In this document: positions 43,079 to 50,616 of the stretch, piece after piece
Position numbering within the stretch: position 1 is the first letter of the stretch
Layout of the letters: the number at the start of each line of letters is the position of its first letter
Assembly (NCBI GenBank): GCA_041392855.1
Contig: JAWKLD010000001.1
Location: 1,040,001-1,104,000 of the forward strand
DNA length: 64,000 nucleotides
Source: Flavipsychrobacter sp.
GTDB taxonomy: Bacteria > Bacteroidota > Bacteroidia > Chitinophagales > Chitinophagaceae
Direction of reading: 5' to 3'
The notes under the pieces: generated by a model
Database searches by the model: none
Told to the model about the DNA's origin: nothing
What the model saw: only the letters and a program-made list of their open reading frames with translations
Made by a program: the position numbers and the translations under genes

Positions 43079-43160
43079 TAGTGGTAGTAAGTACATCTAC
43101 TCCTACACTCCAGAAACAATAATAATCTAGTTTTCACGTATTAGTAGTAACTATTACGAT

Positions 43161-43976
43161 ATGAAAAGCTACTACTTAAGTCTTATATGGCTAAGCACTA
43201 CAATACTTTTTTCTTGCAATAAGCAACAAAGTACAACACCTACAAAAGATAACAGCTATAAACTAACATGCGACGCAAGCATCATAAGTGTTAGCAGCTT
43301 TGACACAGCACAGTTCTTTGTGAATATTACCCAACAAAACTTCGGCATTGCTCCAAAAAAAGTTAACCTATATACTAAAGACTTACCTGAAAACGTTATC
43401 GTAGATTTCTCAACAAAAGAAGAAGTAAGTTCCTATATAAGTCGTGCTACTATTAAACTTATAAATGCAAAACCAGGCGCCTACTCTATAAAAATAATGG
43501 CTGGCACCGAAGGCTACCTTCCTCATGAGTTTCCAATACAGCTAAACGTAGTAAAACCTGTTCCCTTCTATGGTTGTAAAAATTGGTTTTATGAAAAAAT
43601 GGTACATGGCTCAATCCACATTTATGATGAAAACGACATGCAGATTGGCGATGTCGCTATTCAAAATGACAGAAAAGAGAACTTCATGTATATGCGCAAC
43701 CTTATCTTAGATCGTATAAACGGTAAAAACATATACGCAGATAGCAGCAAAAACTTCTTTGGGGTGTGGGTAGGTTGTTATGAGAAAAATATTTGTTTGT
43801 CAACAACAACCCTTTACAATTCAGGCACATCTCCATCAACTAAGTATTATTGCCGTTACTTAAACTTAGGAACAATAGACTATAAGAATAAAAAATACGA
43901 GATGACGTATACGTCTCAAAACATGGATAACAAGGTTGAAAAAGTATTTAAAATAAAAGGAGAACTCCGTTTTTAA
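43161..43976 (+). CDS. Lipoprotein, paralogue of the 38728 and 49249 proteins, 271 aa
   Basis: Lipobox ILFSC (lipid Cys at residue 19). The Ig-like N-terminal half has YKLTCDASIISVSSF, NVIVDFSTKEEVS and GAYSIKIMAGTEGYLPHEF, which parallels GSYPFKLIGKTEGHLPKEA in the 49249 protein and GNYPIKIEGTSTSG in the 38728 protein. The C-terminal half carries Cys-containing strands (VGCYEKNICLS). It is likely surface-exposed. A separate small lipoprotein gene begins 86 bases downstream. Confidence 0.72.
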   Translation: MKSYYLSLIWLSTTILFSCNKQQSTTPTKDNSYKLTCDASIISVSSFDTAQFFVNITQQNFGIAPKKVNLYTKDLPENVIVDFSTKEEVSSYISRATIKLINAKPGAYSIKIMAGTEGYLPHEFPIQLNVVKPVPFYGCKNWFYEKMVHGSIHIYDENDMQIGDVAIQNDRKENFMYMRNLILDRINGKNIYADSSKNFFGVWVGCYEKNICLSTTTLYNSGTSPSTKYYCRYLNLGTIDYKNKKYEMTYTSQNMDNKVEKVFKIKGELRF

Positions 43977-44062
43977 AGCCATAACTACCTCTAAAACACA
44001 ACAGCAATTAGTTACAGCAGCATGACAAAGAAGACAAGAAGAAAACCGTATCTTGTTATTGT

Positions 44063-44530
44063 ATGAAACGCTACCTACCTATACTACTACTAGCTACAGT
44101 ACTGCTCCATGCCTGTACTAAGAAAGAAGAACCACAAGTACAAACAGTGCCCCACCATACCTACCTAGGCGGCTGGCACTATTTAGAAGGATGGATAGAA
44201 TACTACGAGTACGACAACCCCTTGGTTTTCAAAAAAAAGGAATGGGTAGCATTAGACAGTGTTTTTATCAATAAAATAAACGCAGACAGCATACAAATAG
44301 ATTTTACAGGTTACTATAAAGACAACTTACCCTTGACCAGAGCTACTAATAACGATAGCACTATTACCAATTCTATTTACTACAACTATACCAACAGCTC
44401 TGTTAAAGAGTATTATTGCCGTCTATACTTAGACACTACTACTCATAAGATAAAGTATAAGCACTCCTTTTACATAAGCAGCAAATACACAAAGACTACA
44501 GTGCGATTGTATAACCTTTGGGAAAAATAG
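44063..44530 (+). CDS. Small lipoprotein, 155 aa
   Basis: Lipobox LLHAC (lipid Cys at residue 18) and a KKEE linker. The mature part is Tyr-rich (YLGGWHYLEGWIEYYEYD) with strands that end in YNLWEK; no family recognised. Sequence and size are unlike the paralogous lipoproteins nearby. It is followed by 104 bases before the RepA-like ATPase gene. Confidence 0.62.
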   Translation: MKRYLPILLLATVLLHACTKKEEPQVQTVPHHTYLGGWHYLEGWIEYYEYDNPLVFKKKEWVALDSVFINKINADSIQIDFTGYYKDNLPLTRATNNDSTITNSIYYNYTNSSVKEYYCRLYLDTTTHKIKYKHSFYISSKYTKTTVRLYNLWEK

Positions 44531-44591
44531 CACACTATAACGCCTATACAGAGCTATAAAAATACATTTTCACAAAAAGGATAAATAATTG

Positions 44592-44619
44592 TATTTTTGT
44601 TGTTATTATTTAATAACAA
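44592..44619 (+). promoter_or_regulatory. Promoter and palindromic operator of the RepA-like ATPase gene
   Basis: An exact -7 box TATTTTTG (44592-44599) is directly followed by a perfect inverted repeat TTGTTATT / AATAACAA (44600-44607 and 44612-44619) with a 4-base gap. The repeat covers the predicted transcription start, 16 bases before the GTG at 44635, so bound protein would repress it. Confidence 0.6.
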
Positions 44620-44634
44620 TAAAAACACCTATCC

Positions 44635-45696
44635 GTGAAAACAGAAAATGAACAACACAAAGGCTTTCTTCAGCGACTAGACATCAAAACCATTAAAGAC
44701 AACGTAGACAAGCTGCTAGACAGTATGCCCTACAAAGAGCGCAACAGTCTCTTCATCATCAAAGATGGCAACCAGTGGATGGAAGACGCCCACAACATGC
44801 CCATACCCACCATGCTCTTTAGCGAGCTGTGGCACGAGGGAGAGCTCTGCATCCTATTTGCCGATACCAACGTGGGCAAGAGCATACTCGCCGTGCAGAT
44901 AGCCGATAGCATCAGCAAGGGTATGCCCATCATGGGGATGAAGCTGGAAGCAAAAGCACAACCGGTGGTCTACTTCGATTTCGAGTTGTTTCAAAAGCAG
45001 TTTGAAGCCCGCTACAGTATCGACTACCAAAAGCACTATCGGTTTCATAACAACTTCTACCGTGCCGAACTGCACCCCGATATGGAGCTGATGAATGGCT
45101 GTAGAACCTTTGAGGAATGCCTTATGATGTCCCTAGAAGCTGCTGTGCAGGAAACAGGGGCTAAGGTATTGGTGATAGACAACCTCACCTATCTGCGCCA
45201 CGAGACCGAGCAGGCACGCGATGCCCTACCCCTTATGAAAGAACTCAAGGCCTTCAAGCTGCGCTTCTCCCTCAGCATACTGGCACTGGCACACACCCCC
45301 AAGCGCGACCAGAGCAAACCCATTGGCCGCAACGACCTACAGGGCAGCAAAATGCTCATCAACTTTTGCGATAGTAGCTTCTGCATAGGCGAGAGCAACA
45401 AGACACAGGGCATGCGCTATATAAAACAGATAAAAGCCCGCAATACCGAAATAGTGTACCACAGCGAGAATGTACTGCTCTGCATTGTAGAAAAGCCCAG
45501 CAACTTCCTACAGTTTGCCATAATGGGCACGGGCGAGGAACGGGAACACCTAAAAACCAAAACCGACGACAGCGACAAAGCTTACCTCATACAACGGTGT
45601 AAGGAAATGACTGAGGAGGGATGGAGCCAAAGGCATATTGCGAGTGAGTTGGGGGTAGGATTAGCTACCGTAAATAGATACCTCAAAGCATCATAA
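44635..45696 (+). CDS. RepA-like AAA ATPase with C-terminal helix-turn-helix
   Basis: The 353-residue protein starts at GTG. The Walker A is ADTNVGKS (residues 76-83; first position Ala, not Gly), and the Walker B is VLVIDNLTYL. This is the RecA/DnaB-like fold of AAA_25/RepA proteins. A C-terminal helix-turn-helix is GWSQRHIASELGVGLATVNRYLKA, residues about 327-352, so it may control its own palindromic operator. It is GC-rich (36 of 60 bases in 45241-45300) in contrast to its two neighbours. Such proteins occur in mobile or replication modules. Confidence 0.8.
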   Translation: MKTENEQHKGFLQRLDIKTIKDNVDKLLDSMPYKERNSLFIIKDGNQWMEDAHNMPIPTMLFSELWHEGELCILFADTNVGKSILAVQIADSISKGMPIMGMKLEAKAQPVVYFDFELFQKQFEARYSIDYQKHYRFHNNFYRAELHPDMELMNGCRTFEECLMMSLEAAVQETGAKVLVIDNLTYLRHETEQARDALPLMKELKAFKLRFSLSILALAHTPKRDQSKPIGRNDLQGSKMLINFCDSSFCIGESNKTQGMRYIKQIKARNTEIVYHSENVLLCIVEKPSNFLQFAIMGTGEEREHLKTKTDDSDKAYLIQRCKEMTEEGWSQRHIASELGVGLATVNRYLKAS

Positions 45697-45705
45697 CCCG
45701 TTTCA

Positions 45706-45749
45706 TGTTCCACCTGTTCTGGCACCTTATATGCTGGAACAGTGGAACA
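45706..45749 (+). repeat. 44-bp imperfect inverted-repeat element, copy 1
   Basis: Begins TGTTCCACC and ends GAACAGTGGAACA. Left arm TGTTCCAC and right arm GTGGAACA are perfectly complementary, with TGTTC / GAACA inside and one bulged C. The middle differs from copy 2. Confidence 0.6.
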
Positions 45750-45812
45750 CTATTTATAGCGAAACTTGTATTATGTATGATAAATACTATTTTGTATGAA
45801 GAAAACCATACC

Positions 45813-46769
45813 ATGAATAACCAACAAAGACATAAAGCATCTGTACAGCAAACTATATATTACTTAAATACCTATTATAGTGATTGGAGACTAACCAAAC
45901 TACTCAGTCTTGAAAAAATGCTCAATGAACGATATACATTTTTCAATGACATAAAACATAATGTAAAACAACATGACGATGAAAATGGAGATGCTACAAT
46001 AGCTCAAGAAATAAAAAATGGGATATATTTTGATGCTATTGCCACTTGTATACAGTATGTAGAAGATTTATTTGCATTATTAAATGCATCTCAAAAACCA
46101 GACTACTTTATAAAAGAAATATTGACGTATAACCCAAGTGACATTTCAAAGTTTATTGATAAACTTATTATTACTAAAGAACGACTTGGCGAGCTATTTC
46201 ATTATCCTACAGAGTTTGGTAATAATACTACTAAAGAAACAATAACAGAAATAAACAAATCAACTAAAATACTAGAACAACTAATATTAGATAGTTTGGA
46301 TTTTTATAAAAAACATAAATTCAAGTATAACAAATATAAACATGGTTTATCTGTTGCTTTAAGACCTTTGGGAAAAAAAATTATTGCAGAGAATGTTGAA
46401 AAAGATAAAAACAATAATCATAAACCATACTTACTTGCTTTTGATAGCTATAATTTAGAAAAAGCAAAAAAAAGAGGTGGCTTTAGCGGAAAACTTGTTA
46501 TGATTCCATTTTTAACCGATGAAATTAGACCTTTTGCCCAAGACTTAGAGAAAGAAGATAATTTGTTAAGATCTGTACCAATAGAAGAAATAAACGACAT
46601 GGACTTTTTTCAATTTACAGAACTTGGATATAAAGTCAGCACTTGTTTGAAAATATTTATACATAACTATACTTATCATATTGATTATAGGACTAAACAA
46701 AAGAAATTCCAATTACCACAAGGACATAAAACAAGAGAGGTATTACAAGGTGAGTATACAATTGATTAA
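45813..46769 (+). CDS. Hypothetical AT-rich soluble protein, 318 aa
   Basis: The start is uncertain. The frame is open from an ATG at 45705, but that part is the translation of the 44-bp repeat (MFHLFWHLICW), so translation most likely starts at ATG 45813 or ATG 45777. The chain is helical and charged without membrane segments. FKYNKYKHGLSVALRPLG recalls the N-x-x-K-H-G pattern seen in some HEPN-like or abortive-infection-type proteins, but this is weak. In 46381-46440, 15 of 60 bases are G or C. It lies between the two 44-bp repeats. Function unknown. Confidence 0.6.
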   Translation: MNNQQRHKASVQQTIYYLNTYYSDWRLTKLLSLEKMLNERYTFFNDIKHNVKQHDDENGDATIAQEIKNGIYFDAIATCIQYVEDLFALLNASQKPDYFIKEILTYNPSDISKFIDKLIITKERLGELFHYPTEFGNNTTKETITEINKSTKILEQLILDSLDFYKKHKFKYNKYKHGLSVALRPLGKKIIAENVEKDKNNNHKPYLLAFDSYNLEKAKKRGGFSGKLVMIPFLTDEIRPFAQDLEKEDNLLRSVPIEEINDMDFFQFTELGYKVSTCLKIFIHNYTYHIDYRTKQKKFQLPQGHKTREVLQGEYTID

Positions 46770-46776
46770 TGTTCCA

Positions 46777-46820
46777 TGTTCCACCGGTACAACTCCTATG
46801 CGTATTGAAACAGTGGAACA
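46777..46820 (+). repeat. 44-bp imperfect inverted-repeat element, copy 2
   Basis: Same length and orientation as copy 1, with the same first nine bases (TGTTCCACC) and the same ending (AACAGTGGAACA) but a different centre. It is preceded by a short tandem repeat of ATGTTCC. Confidence 0.6.
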
Positions 46821-46841
46821 AAGAAAACAATGCAGTATATC

Positions 46842-47861
46842 ATGAATAAAATATTCCATTATGCAAAGAAAGCATGGAGAGACCCCGTTTTCAGCAAAAT
46901 TATAGCAGCAGTTATAATAACTCTAGCAGGTGGACTTTTTCTCTACATAAAAGAACATATAGGCGGTAAGACTATAAAAGAATTTATAAAGTTATTTTAT
47001 CAAAACACAAGTACTAACAACACTTTACTATCTATATTAATAGTTATAACTATTACAGCAATATTTTCTTTTATAAAAACAATATTTACAAAAAGTCAAC
47101 ACATAAATGGAACAAGTAACGTAATCAACGATGAGGAAATAAAGGAAGAAGAAAGGTTGATAATAAATTATGATGCAAAGCATTTTTTCGCAGAAAGATT
47201 AGGATTAGCATTTCCTGGTAAAAGAGGCTTGCATTGGTATAATAACCCCAATGAAATAATAAAAAAGTTAGAAATTTTATTGAGGCAACCATTAGAAGCA
47301 ACTAATAAAGATGAAATTGAAAAGGTTACATACTCTCCAATATGGTGGTTTAGAGGCAGACTAAGTATGTATATCGATAGTTTTAAAAGAATTGGCACAA
47401 AAACATGCTTACTAAATAATATAGAACTATGCATTAAAAGGATTGCAGTGAATATTAATAATAACCCTGACTACAACTATATTTACTTAGAATGCTCTCC
47501 CCAAAAAGAAACAGGCATAAACCCGAGATATAGTAATAATATTATCAAAGAAGATATAGACCTGTTTGGTTTTTGTCAAGAGGAATATGCATTACATAAT
47601 AATAAGTTAATAACATGTGCTGAATTTGAAGACGGTGCTTATGAAAGAAAAGGAAAACACATATTAATACCTACTAAAGAAGGTGAACGTAGGATTCGTT
47701 ATTTAACAAGCTTTAATTTTATAATAACATTTCACCATTCAAAACTAAATATTAGGCATGATAAAGAAACAGAGTTTCAAGAACTCATGAACGATGTTAA
47801 CTACAATAAAAAATCAACAGAAGATCTATTTACTTTTTTTGAAACTATACTAAAATCATAA
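46842..47861 (+). CDS. Hypothetical membrane-anchored protein, 339 aa
   Basis: Started at ATG 46842 (the in-frame ATG at 46830 is also possible). Two transmembrane helices (about residues 20-39 and 62-85) are followed by a cytoplasmic domain of about 245 residues: LAFPGKRGLHWYNNP, YSPIWWFRGRLSMYIDSFKR, then KRIAVNINNNPDYNYIYLEC. No family recognised. The very AT-rich sequence suggests horizontal transfer. It starts 21 bases after the second 44-bp element. A membrane-anchored effector of a defence-like system would fit, but that is speculation. Confidence 0.6.
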   Translation: MNKIFHYAKKAWRDPVFSKIIAAVIITLAGGLFLYIKEHIGGKTIKEFIKLFYQNTSTNNTLLSILIVITITAIFSFIKTIFTKSQHINGTSNVINDEEIKEEERLIINYDAKHFFAERLGLAFPGKRGLHWYNNPNEIIKKLEILLRQPLEATNKDEIEKVTYSPIWWFRGRLSMYIDSFKRIGTKTCLLNNIELCIKRIAVNINNNPDYNYIYLECSPQKETGINPRYSNNIIKEDIDLFGFCQEEYALHNNKLITCAEFEDGAYERKGKHILIPTKEGERRIRYLTSFNFIITFHHSKLNIRHDKETEFQELMNDVNYNKKSTEDLFTFFETILKS

Positions 47862-48000
47862 CACACCCCCATACTACCATACCCCAATACAGCATATCAC
47901 ACAATACCACACTCATACTTTGAGCCCCCGCATCGCAGTGCGGGGTGACACACAGTGAAAACACTACTCCCCTTTTCCCGCATAATACCGTACATTTACA
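47862..48000 (+). other. Non-coding stretch with a GC-rich hairpin
   Basis: CCCCGCA / TGCGGGG (47926-47932 and 47939-47945, 6-base loop) lies about 65 bases after the stop of the membrane-anchored protein. It has no U-run, so it is a weak terminator candidate or a REP-type repeat. The rest of these 139 bases shows nothing I can name. Confidence 0.4.
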
Positions 48001-48003
48001 ACT

Positions 48004-48200
48004 GAAAATATTAAAGCGTTATTGCTTTAGTCTTGTCATTGAAAACTGGTAATTATCAAGAGACGCAGGACAAAGTAAGGACGCTCACGCTAAGGCGTGG
48101 GCTCTCTTATTCGTGTCTCGGGTATACCAGTACCTCAATGGCGGTAAGTTGAGTTCCACGTCCTTTTTGTTTGGGGTGGTCTCGGCTATCAATCATGATA
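48004..48200 (+). ncRNA. Candidate structured RNA / leader upstream of a 67-73-aa ORF
   Basis: A 7-bp stem (ACTGGTA 48045-48051 with TACCAGT 48125-48131) encloses TATC/GGTA, GAGACGC/GTGTCTC (one G-T), AGTAAGG/TCTTATT, and an 8-bp terminal stem GCTCACGC/GCGTGGGC with a TAAG loop, so 87 bases fold into one long imperfect hairpin. A small CTCAA/TTGAG hairpin follows. AAGGACG (48077-48083) can also pair with CGTCCTT (48159-48165), which precedes TTTTTG, an alternative pairing that could switch. A TACATTTA at 47991-47998 is a possible -7 box. No known RNA family recognised. Confidence 0.4.
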
Positions 48201-48204
48201 AACG

Positions 48205-48426
48205 TTGAAAACCATCAGCTATATGACTAAAATCACCACCCGCTTTGCGGGTTTCGCCTACACCGCCACGCAGCTATCAGCCTATGCACGCACTATGGAT
48301 GTATTTGTCATAGCCCTGCGTACGGGTGAGATCATCGAGCATCGTCCCGAGAACGCCTTTACCTTTCAAGTATGGCTCAACTTTCACCACATCCGCAACA
48401 TAGAGCAAGAGTGGCTACCACAGTAA
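48205..48426 (+). CDS. Small hypothetical protein, 73 aa (or 67 aa)
   Basis: The chain may start at TTG 48205 or at ATG 48223 (MTKITTRFAGFAYTATQL). A single compact domain with RTGEIIEHRPENAFTFQVWL and NFHHIRNIEQEWLPQ is suggested. Composition is richer in GC than its neighbours. No family recognised. It lies directly downstream of the structured candidate RNA, and CACCCGC near its start can pair with GGGTGG in the leader, so the leader may regulate it. Confidence 0.5.
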   Translation: MKTISYMTKITTRFAGFAYTATQLSAYARTMDVFVIALRTGEIIEHRPENAFTFQVWLNFHHIRNIEQEWLPQ

Positions 48427-48733
48427 GTAAGCACCATCAATGCCCGTCATGTCGAATAAAAGCTTGTCATGTCGAGAGAAACGAGACATCTCCTTAATGA
48501 GTAGGTAAGCAGCTTGCAAATGCTCAGGAGATTGCTCACCCTAAAGGGATTCGAAATGACGGAAAAGTACCACAGTTTGGCAGCACAGTAGCACCTAGAC
48601 CCATCAGCGATGCAAAGAAAATTTGGCTGTCATTAAATTTTCTGGTCTTTTCTTTCGTTCTTTCATCGGACAAGCAAAGAAAGGACAGGCAACACCTGAG
48701 ACTACCTAAACGCTTATCTATTATATTTACCGA
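48427..48733. other. Non-coding stretch with REP-like repeats
   Basis: These 307 bases contain the repeat element described separately (48446-48560) and, at the end, the first copy of the 33-base promoter repeat (48706-48738). The middle part (about 48570-48700) shows a CTTTTCTTTCGTTCTTT stretch and an AGCAAAGAAAGGAC near-complement, but nothing else. Confidence 0.5.
48446..48560. repeat. REP-like inverted repeat
   Basis: GTCATGTCGA occurs twice (48446-48455, 48466-48475) and its near-complement TCGAAATGAC lies at 48551-48560. Inner arms ATCTCCT (48488-48494) and AGGAGAT (48526-48532) are perfect. The layout is like intergenic REP-type hairpins of Bacteroidota. Confidence 0.6.
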
Positions 48734-48738
48734 ATGAA
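48706..48738 (+). repeat. 33-base direct repeat, promoter and start of membrane gene, copy 1
   Basis: An exact 33-base match to 50135-50167. It begins CTAAACGCTT, includes a -7-like TATATTTA and ends in the ATGAA of the downstream gene. Confidence 0.8.
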
Positions 48739-49147
48739 GACCTTCGGTAAAAAATCATTCCTATTATACGTCATTATATCATTAGCTATAACGCTTATCC
48801 CGCTTTACATGACCATTATTGGCAAGCTAGACACATGGGTACTGCTGCTTATACCTTTAAATATTGCCGTAGTAGGCTATGGTGCTTACCTTACTTATAT
48901 TGTGATAACCATTAGCGATCATGAGTTGTGCGTGGAGCTGCCATTCCGAAAGAAGAAAACAACCTACTTTATGAACGATATACAGGTAGTCACCTTCGAT
49001 GTGTATAAGGACGATTCCAATAAAACACAGAAAAAAATGACCGTTCAAAAGAAAGACAATACAGAAGACACCTACAACCTATCCGGCTTTTTCTTCGAGC
49101 GTGTTTGGTTGCAAAAAGAACTAAGTAAACACGTAGATATTCTATAA
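48734..49147 (+). CDS. Small membrane protein with PH-like domain, paralogue 1, 137 aa
   Basis: Two transmembrane helices (residues about 10-28 and 33-56) are followed by a soluble domain with YFMNDIQVVTF and QKKDNTEDTYNLSGFFFERV, similar to a bacterial PH (YcxB/YdbT-like) fold. The start MKTFGKKS is the same as in the paralogue at 50163. Role unknown. The 33-base promoter repeat shows that the upstream region was duplicated with the gene. Confidence 0.65.
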   Translation: MKTFGKKSFLLYVIISLAITLIPLYMTIIGKLDTWVLLLIPLNIAVVGYGAYLTYIVITISDHELCVELPFRKKKTTYFMNDIQVVTFDVYKDDSNKTQKKMTVQKKDNTEDTYNLSGFFFERVWLQKELSKHVDIL

Positions 49148-49248
49148 GCCACCCACCCCCAGTAGCCGCGAGTTATTATAATGACATTGCCCATACAAAA
49201 AAGCGGGGCTTGTGCCGTATCTTTAAGATATACCTATCAACTGCCGAT

Positions 49249-50064
49249 ATGAAAAACCTTATAGCACCTCTGCTACTCTTGCTGCTACTGCTATCTTCTT
49301 GCAAAAAAAAGGAAGAGATAACGCAACCTGCTGTAGACAATAACTATAGTATCACCACCTACCAAAAGGTGTTGGCAAAGATATATAGCGTCAGAAAGTT
49401 TGAGCTATCGGTGAATCATACCAGCTTTAGCAACCCAAATAAAGTTTCGATATCTATAGAAGGGCTGCCCGACGGTGTTTCGGCAAGTATATCTAAAAAC
49501 AATGAGCTGCCTCCCTTCGATGCCGTCATCTCTCTAACGGTAAAATACGTAAAGCCAGGGAGCTACCCTTTCAAACTAATAGGAAAAACAGAAGGACACC
49601 TGCCCAAAGAAGCAGACGTTGTTTTAGTAGTAGATAGTTCTTCAGAGGCAAATTGTGTCTTTAGGTTTGGCACAGACTATGGCAAAACTGTAGGCACCTA
49701 CAACGAAGCAGGAGAGCATATTAGCGACTACCCCGACATTACTTTTGGGCCAAGCTATCCATCCAATTTATTCTTTCTGTACGTAGTATTAAGTCGTAGT
49801 ACCAACAATAAAAACTACTACACCGATGGCAGAAACCTTACCAGTTTTGCACTCGACTGTAACAATGCCACAATCTCTCTGGCTGAAAGAAAAGTAGCAG
49901 GCACCTACCTGCACAGCCCTGTATTAACGCATAGCATAAAGGGAGCAGGAACAATAGATTTTGCCAACAACACATTTACACTACCCTACGAGTCCACAGA
50001 TTTAAGTACGGGCACAACGCAAAAATTTGTCATAAGAGGTACCATTAATTTCGAGTTCGAATAA
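49249..50064 (+). CDS. Lipoprotein, paralogue of the 38728 and 43161 proteins, 271 aa
   Basis: I start at ATG 49249 (MKNLIAPLLLLLLLLSSC), since the -7-like TATCTTTA at 49218-49225 lies in the sequence upstream. Lipobox LLSSC. The Ig-like half has FELSVNHTSFSNPNK, LPDGVSASISKNN, GSYPFKLIGKTEGHLPKEA. The C-terminal half is strand-rich with few Cys. It is bracketed by the two PH-like paralogues, so the unit of gene plus lipoprotein may have been duplicated and then diverged. Confidence 0.72.
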   Translation: MKNLIAPLLLLLLLLSSCKKKEEITQPAVDNNYSITTYQKVLAKIYSVRKFELSVNHTSFSNPNKVSISIEGLPDGVSASISKNNELPPFDAVISLTVKYVKPGSYPFKLIGKTEGHLPKEADVVLVVDSSSEANCVFRFGTDYGKTVGTYNEAGEHISDYPDITFGPSYPSNLFFLYVVLSRSTNNKNYYTDGRNLTSFALDCNNATISLAERKVAGTYLHSPVLTHSIKGAGTIDFANNTFTLPYESTDLSTGTTQKFVIRGTINFEFE

Positions 50065-50091
50065 TCCTCTGCAAGACTATAAAACAGATCA

Positions 50092-50119
50092 TTGAGACTG
50101 CTTCGTGCCTAGCGGTGAC
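50092..50119. repeat. 28-base repeat with TTCGTGCC core, copy 1
   Basis: Begins TTGAGACTGC and ends GGTGAC. It matches 50617-50644 at 25 of 28 positions. Similar CTTCGTGCC sequences are a common intergenic repeat in such genomes. Confidence 0.6.
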
Positions 50120-50134
50120 TTATAAGGCCCTCAA

Positions 50135-50167
50135 CTAAACGCTTATCTATTATATTTACCGAATGAA
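50135..50167 (+). repeat. 33-base direct repeat, copy 2
   Basis: Identical to 48706-48738; ends in the ATGAA of the gene at 50163. Confidence 0.8.
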
Positions 50168-50579
50168 AACTTTTGGCAAGAAATCACTCCTATTCTTTAT
50201 TACCATCCTAATAGTAGCTCTATGTTTATTAAGTTGGTTACTATACAATGATGCTATAAACCAATGGAAAGCAATTGTGAGCTTTGGGTTTGGGTTATTT
50301 CTGCTATATAAGGCAATTAGCGACTATGTATATTTTACCGTCACCACCGAGGAGTTAATTATGAAAATGCCCTTCAAGAAAAAAGAGTTCAAGTATGCTA
50401 TCAGTGATATAGAGGCAGTTACTCCTATTAGAGAGGAAAATTATGAAGGCAAAAAAACAAGGGGTGCATTAACTATCTTCAAAAAAGACAGAACAAAAGA
50501 AACCTACGACATCCCTCTAACCTTCTTGGAAACACGCCACTTACTAATGGAACTGCGCAACTACGTTGAGATTGTATAG
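50163..50579 (+). CDS. Small membrane protein with PH-like domain, paralogue 2, 138 aa
   Basis: Same layout as the 48734 protein: two helices (residues about 10-28 and 36-57) then FPFKKKEFKYAISDIEAV-like strands and YDIPLTFLETRHLLMEL. N-terminus MKTFGKKSLLFF. The two have diverged in the rest. No family recognised. Downstream lies the 22-base copy of the recF 3' end and then the NDT/TIR-like gene. Confidence 0.65.
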   Translation: MKTFGKKSLLFFITILIVALCLLSWLLYNDAINQWKAIVSFGFGLFLLYKAISDYVYFTVTTEELIMKMPFKKKEFKYAISDIEAVTPIREENYEGKKTRGALTIFKKDRTKETYDIPLTFLETRHLLMELRNYVEIV

Positions 50580-50584
50580 ACAAC

Positions 50585-50606
50585 CTACAACCCAATAAAA
50601 TCTACC
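50585..50606. repeat. 22-base direct repeat of the recF 3' end, left copy
   Basis: Begins CTACAACCC and ends ATCTACC. It is identical to 51589-51610, where it forms the last codons and stop of recF. The two copies flank an AT-rich insert of about 1 kb. Confidence 0.85.
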
Positions 50607-50616
50607 ACTGCATTTC

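Noticed and set aside
45705..45812. Start of the AT-rich 318-aa protein at the ATG at 45705
   Set aside because: The extra N-terminus would be the translation of the 44-bp repeat and linker; ATG 45813 (or 45777) is more natural.
45706..46820. The 44-bp elements as integron attC sites
   Set aside because: attC ends have the forms RYYYAAC and GTTRRRY; here the ends are TGTTCCAC and GTGGAACA, which do not fit, and no integron integrase is seen.
47926..47945. The CCCCGCA hairpin as a terminator
   Set aside because: No U-run follows the stem on either strand; it is better described as a repeat-type hairpin.
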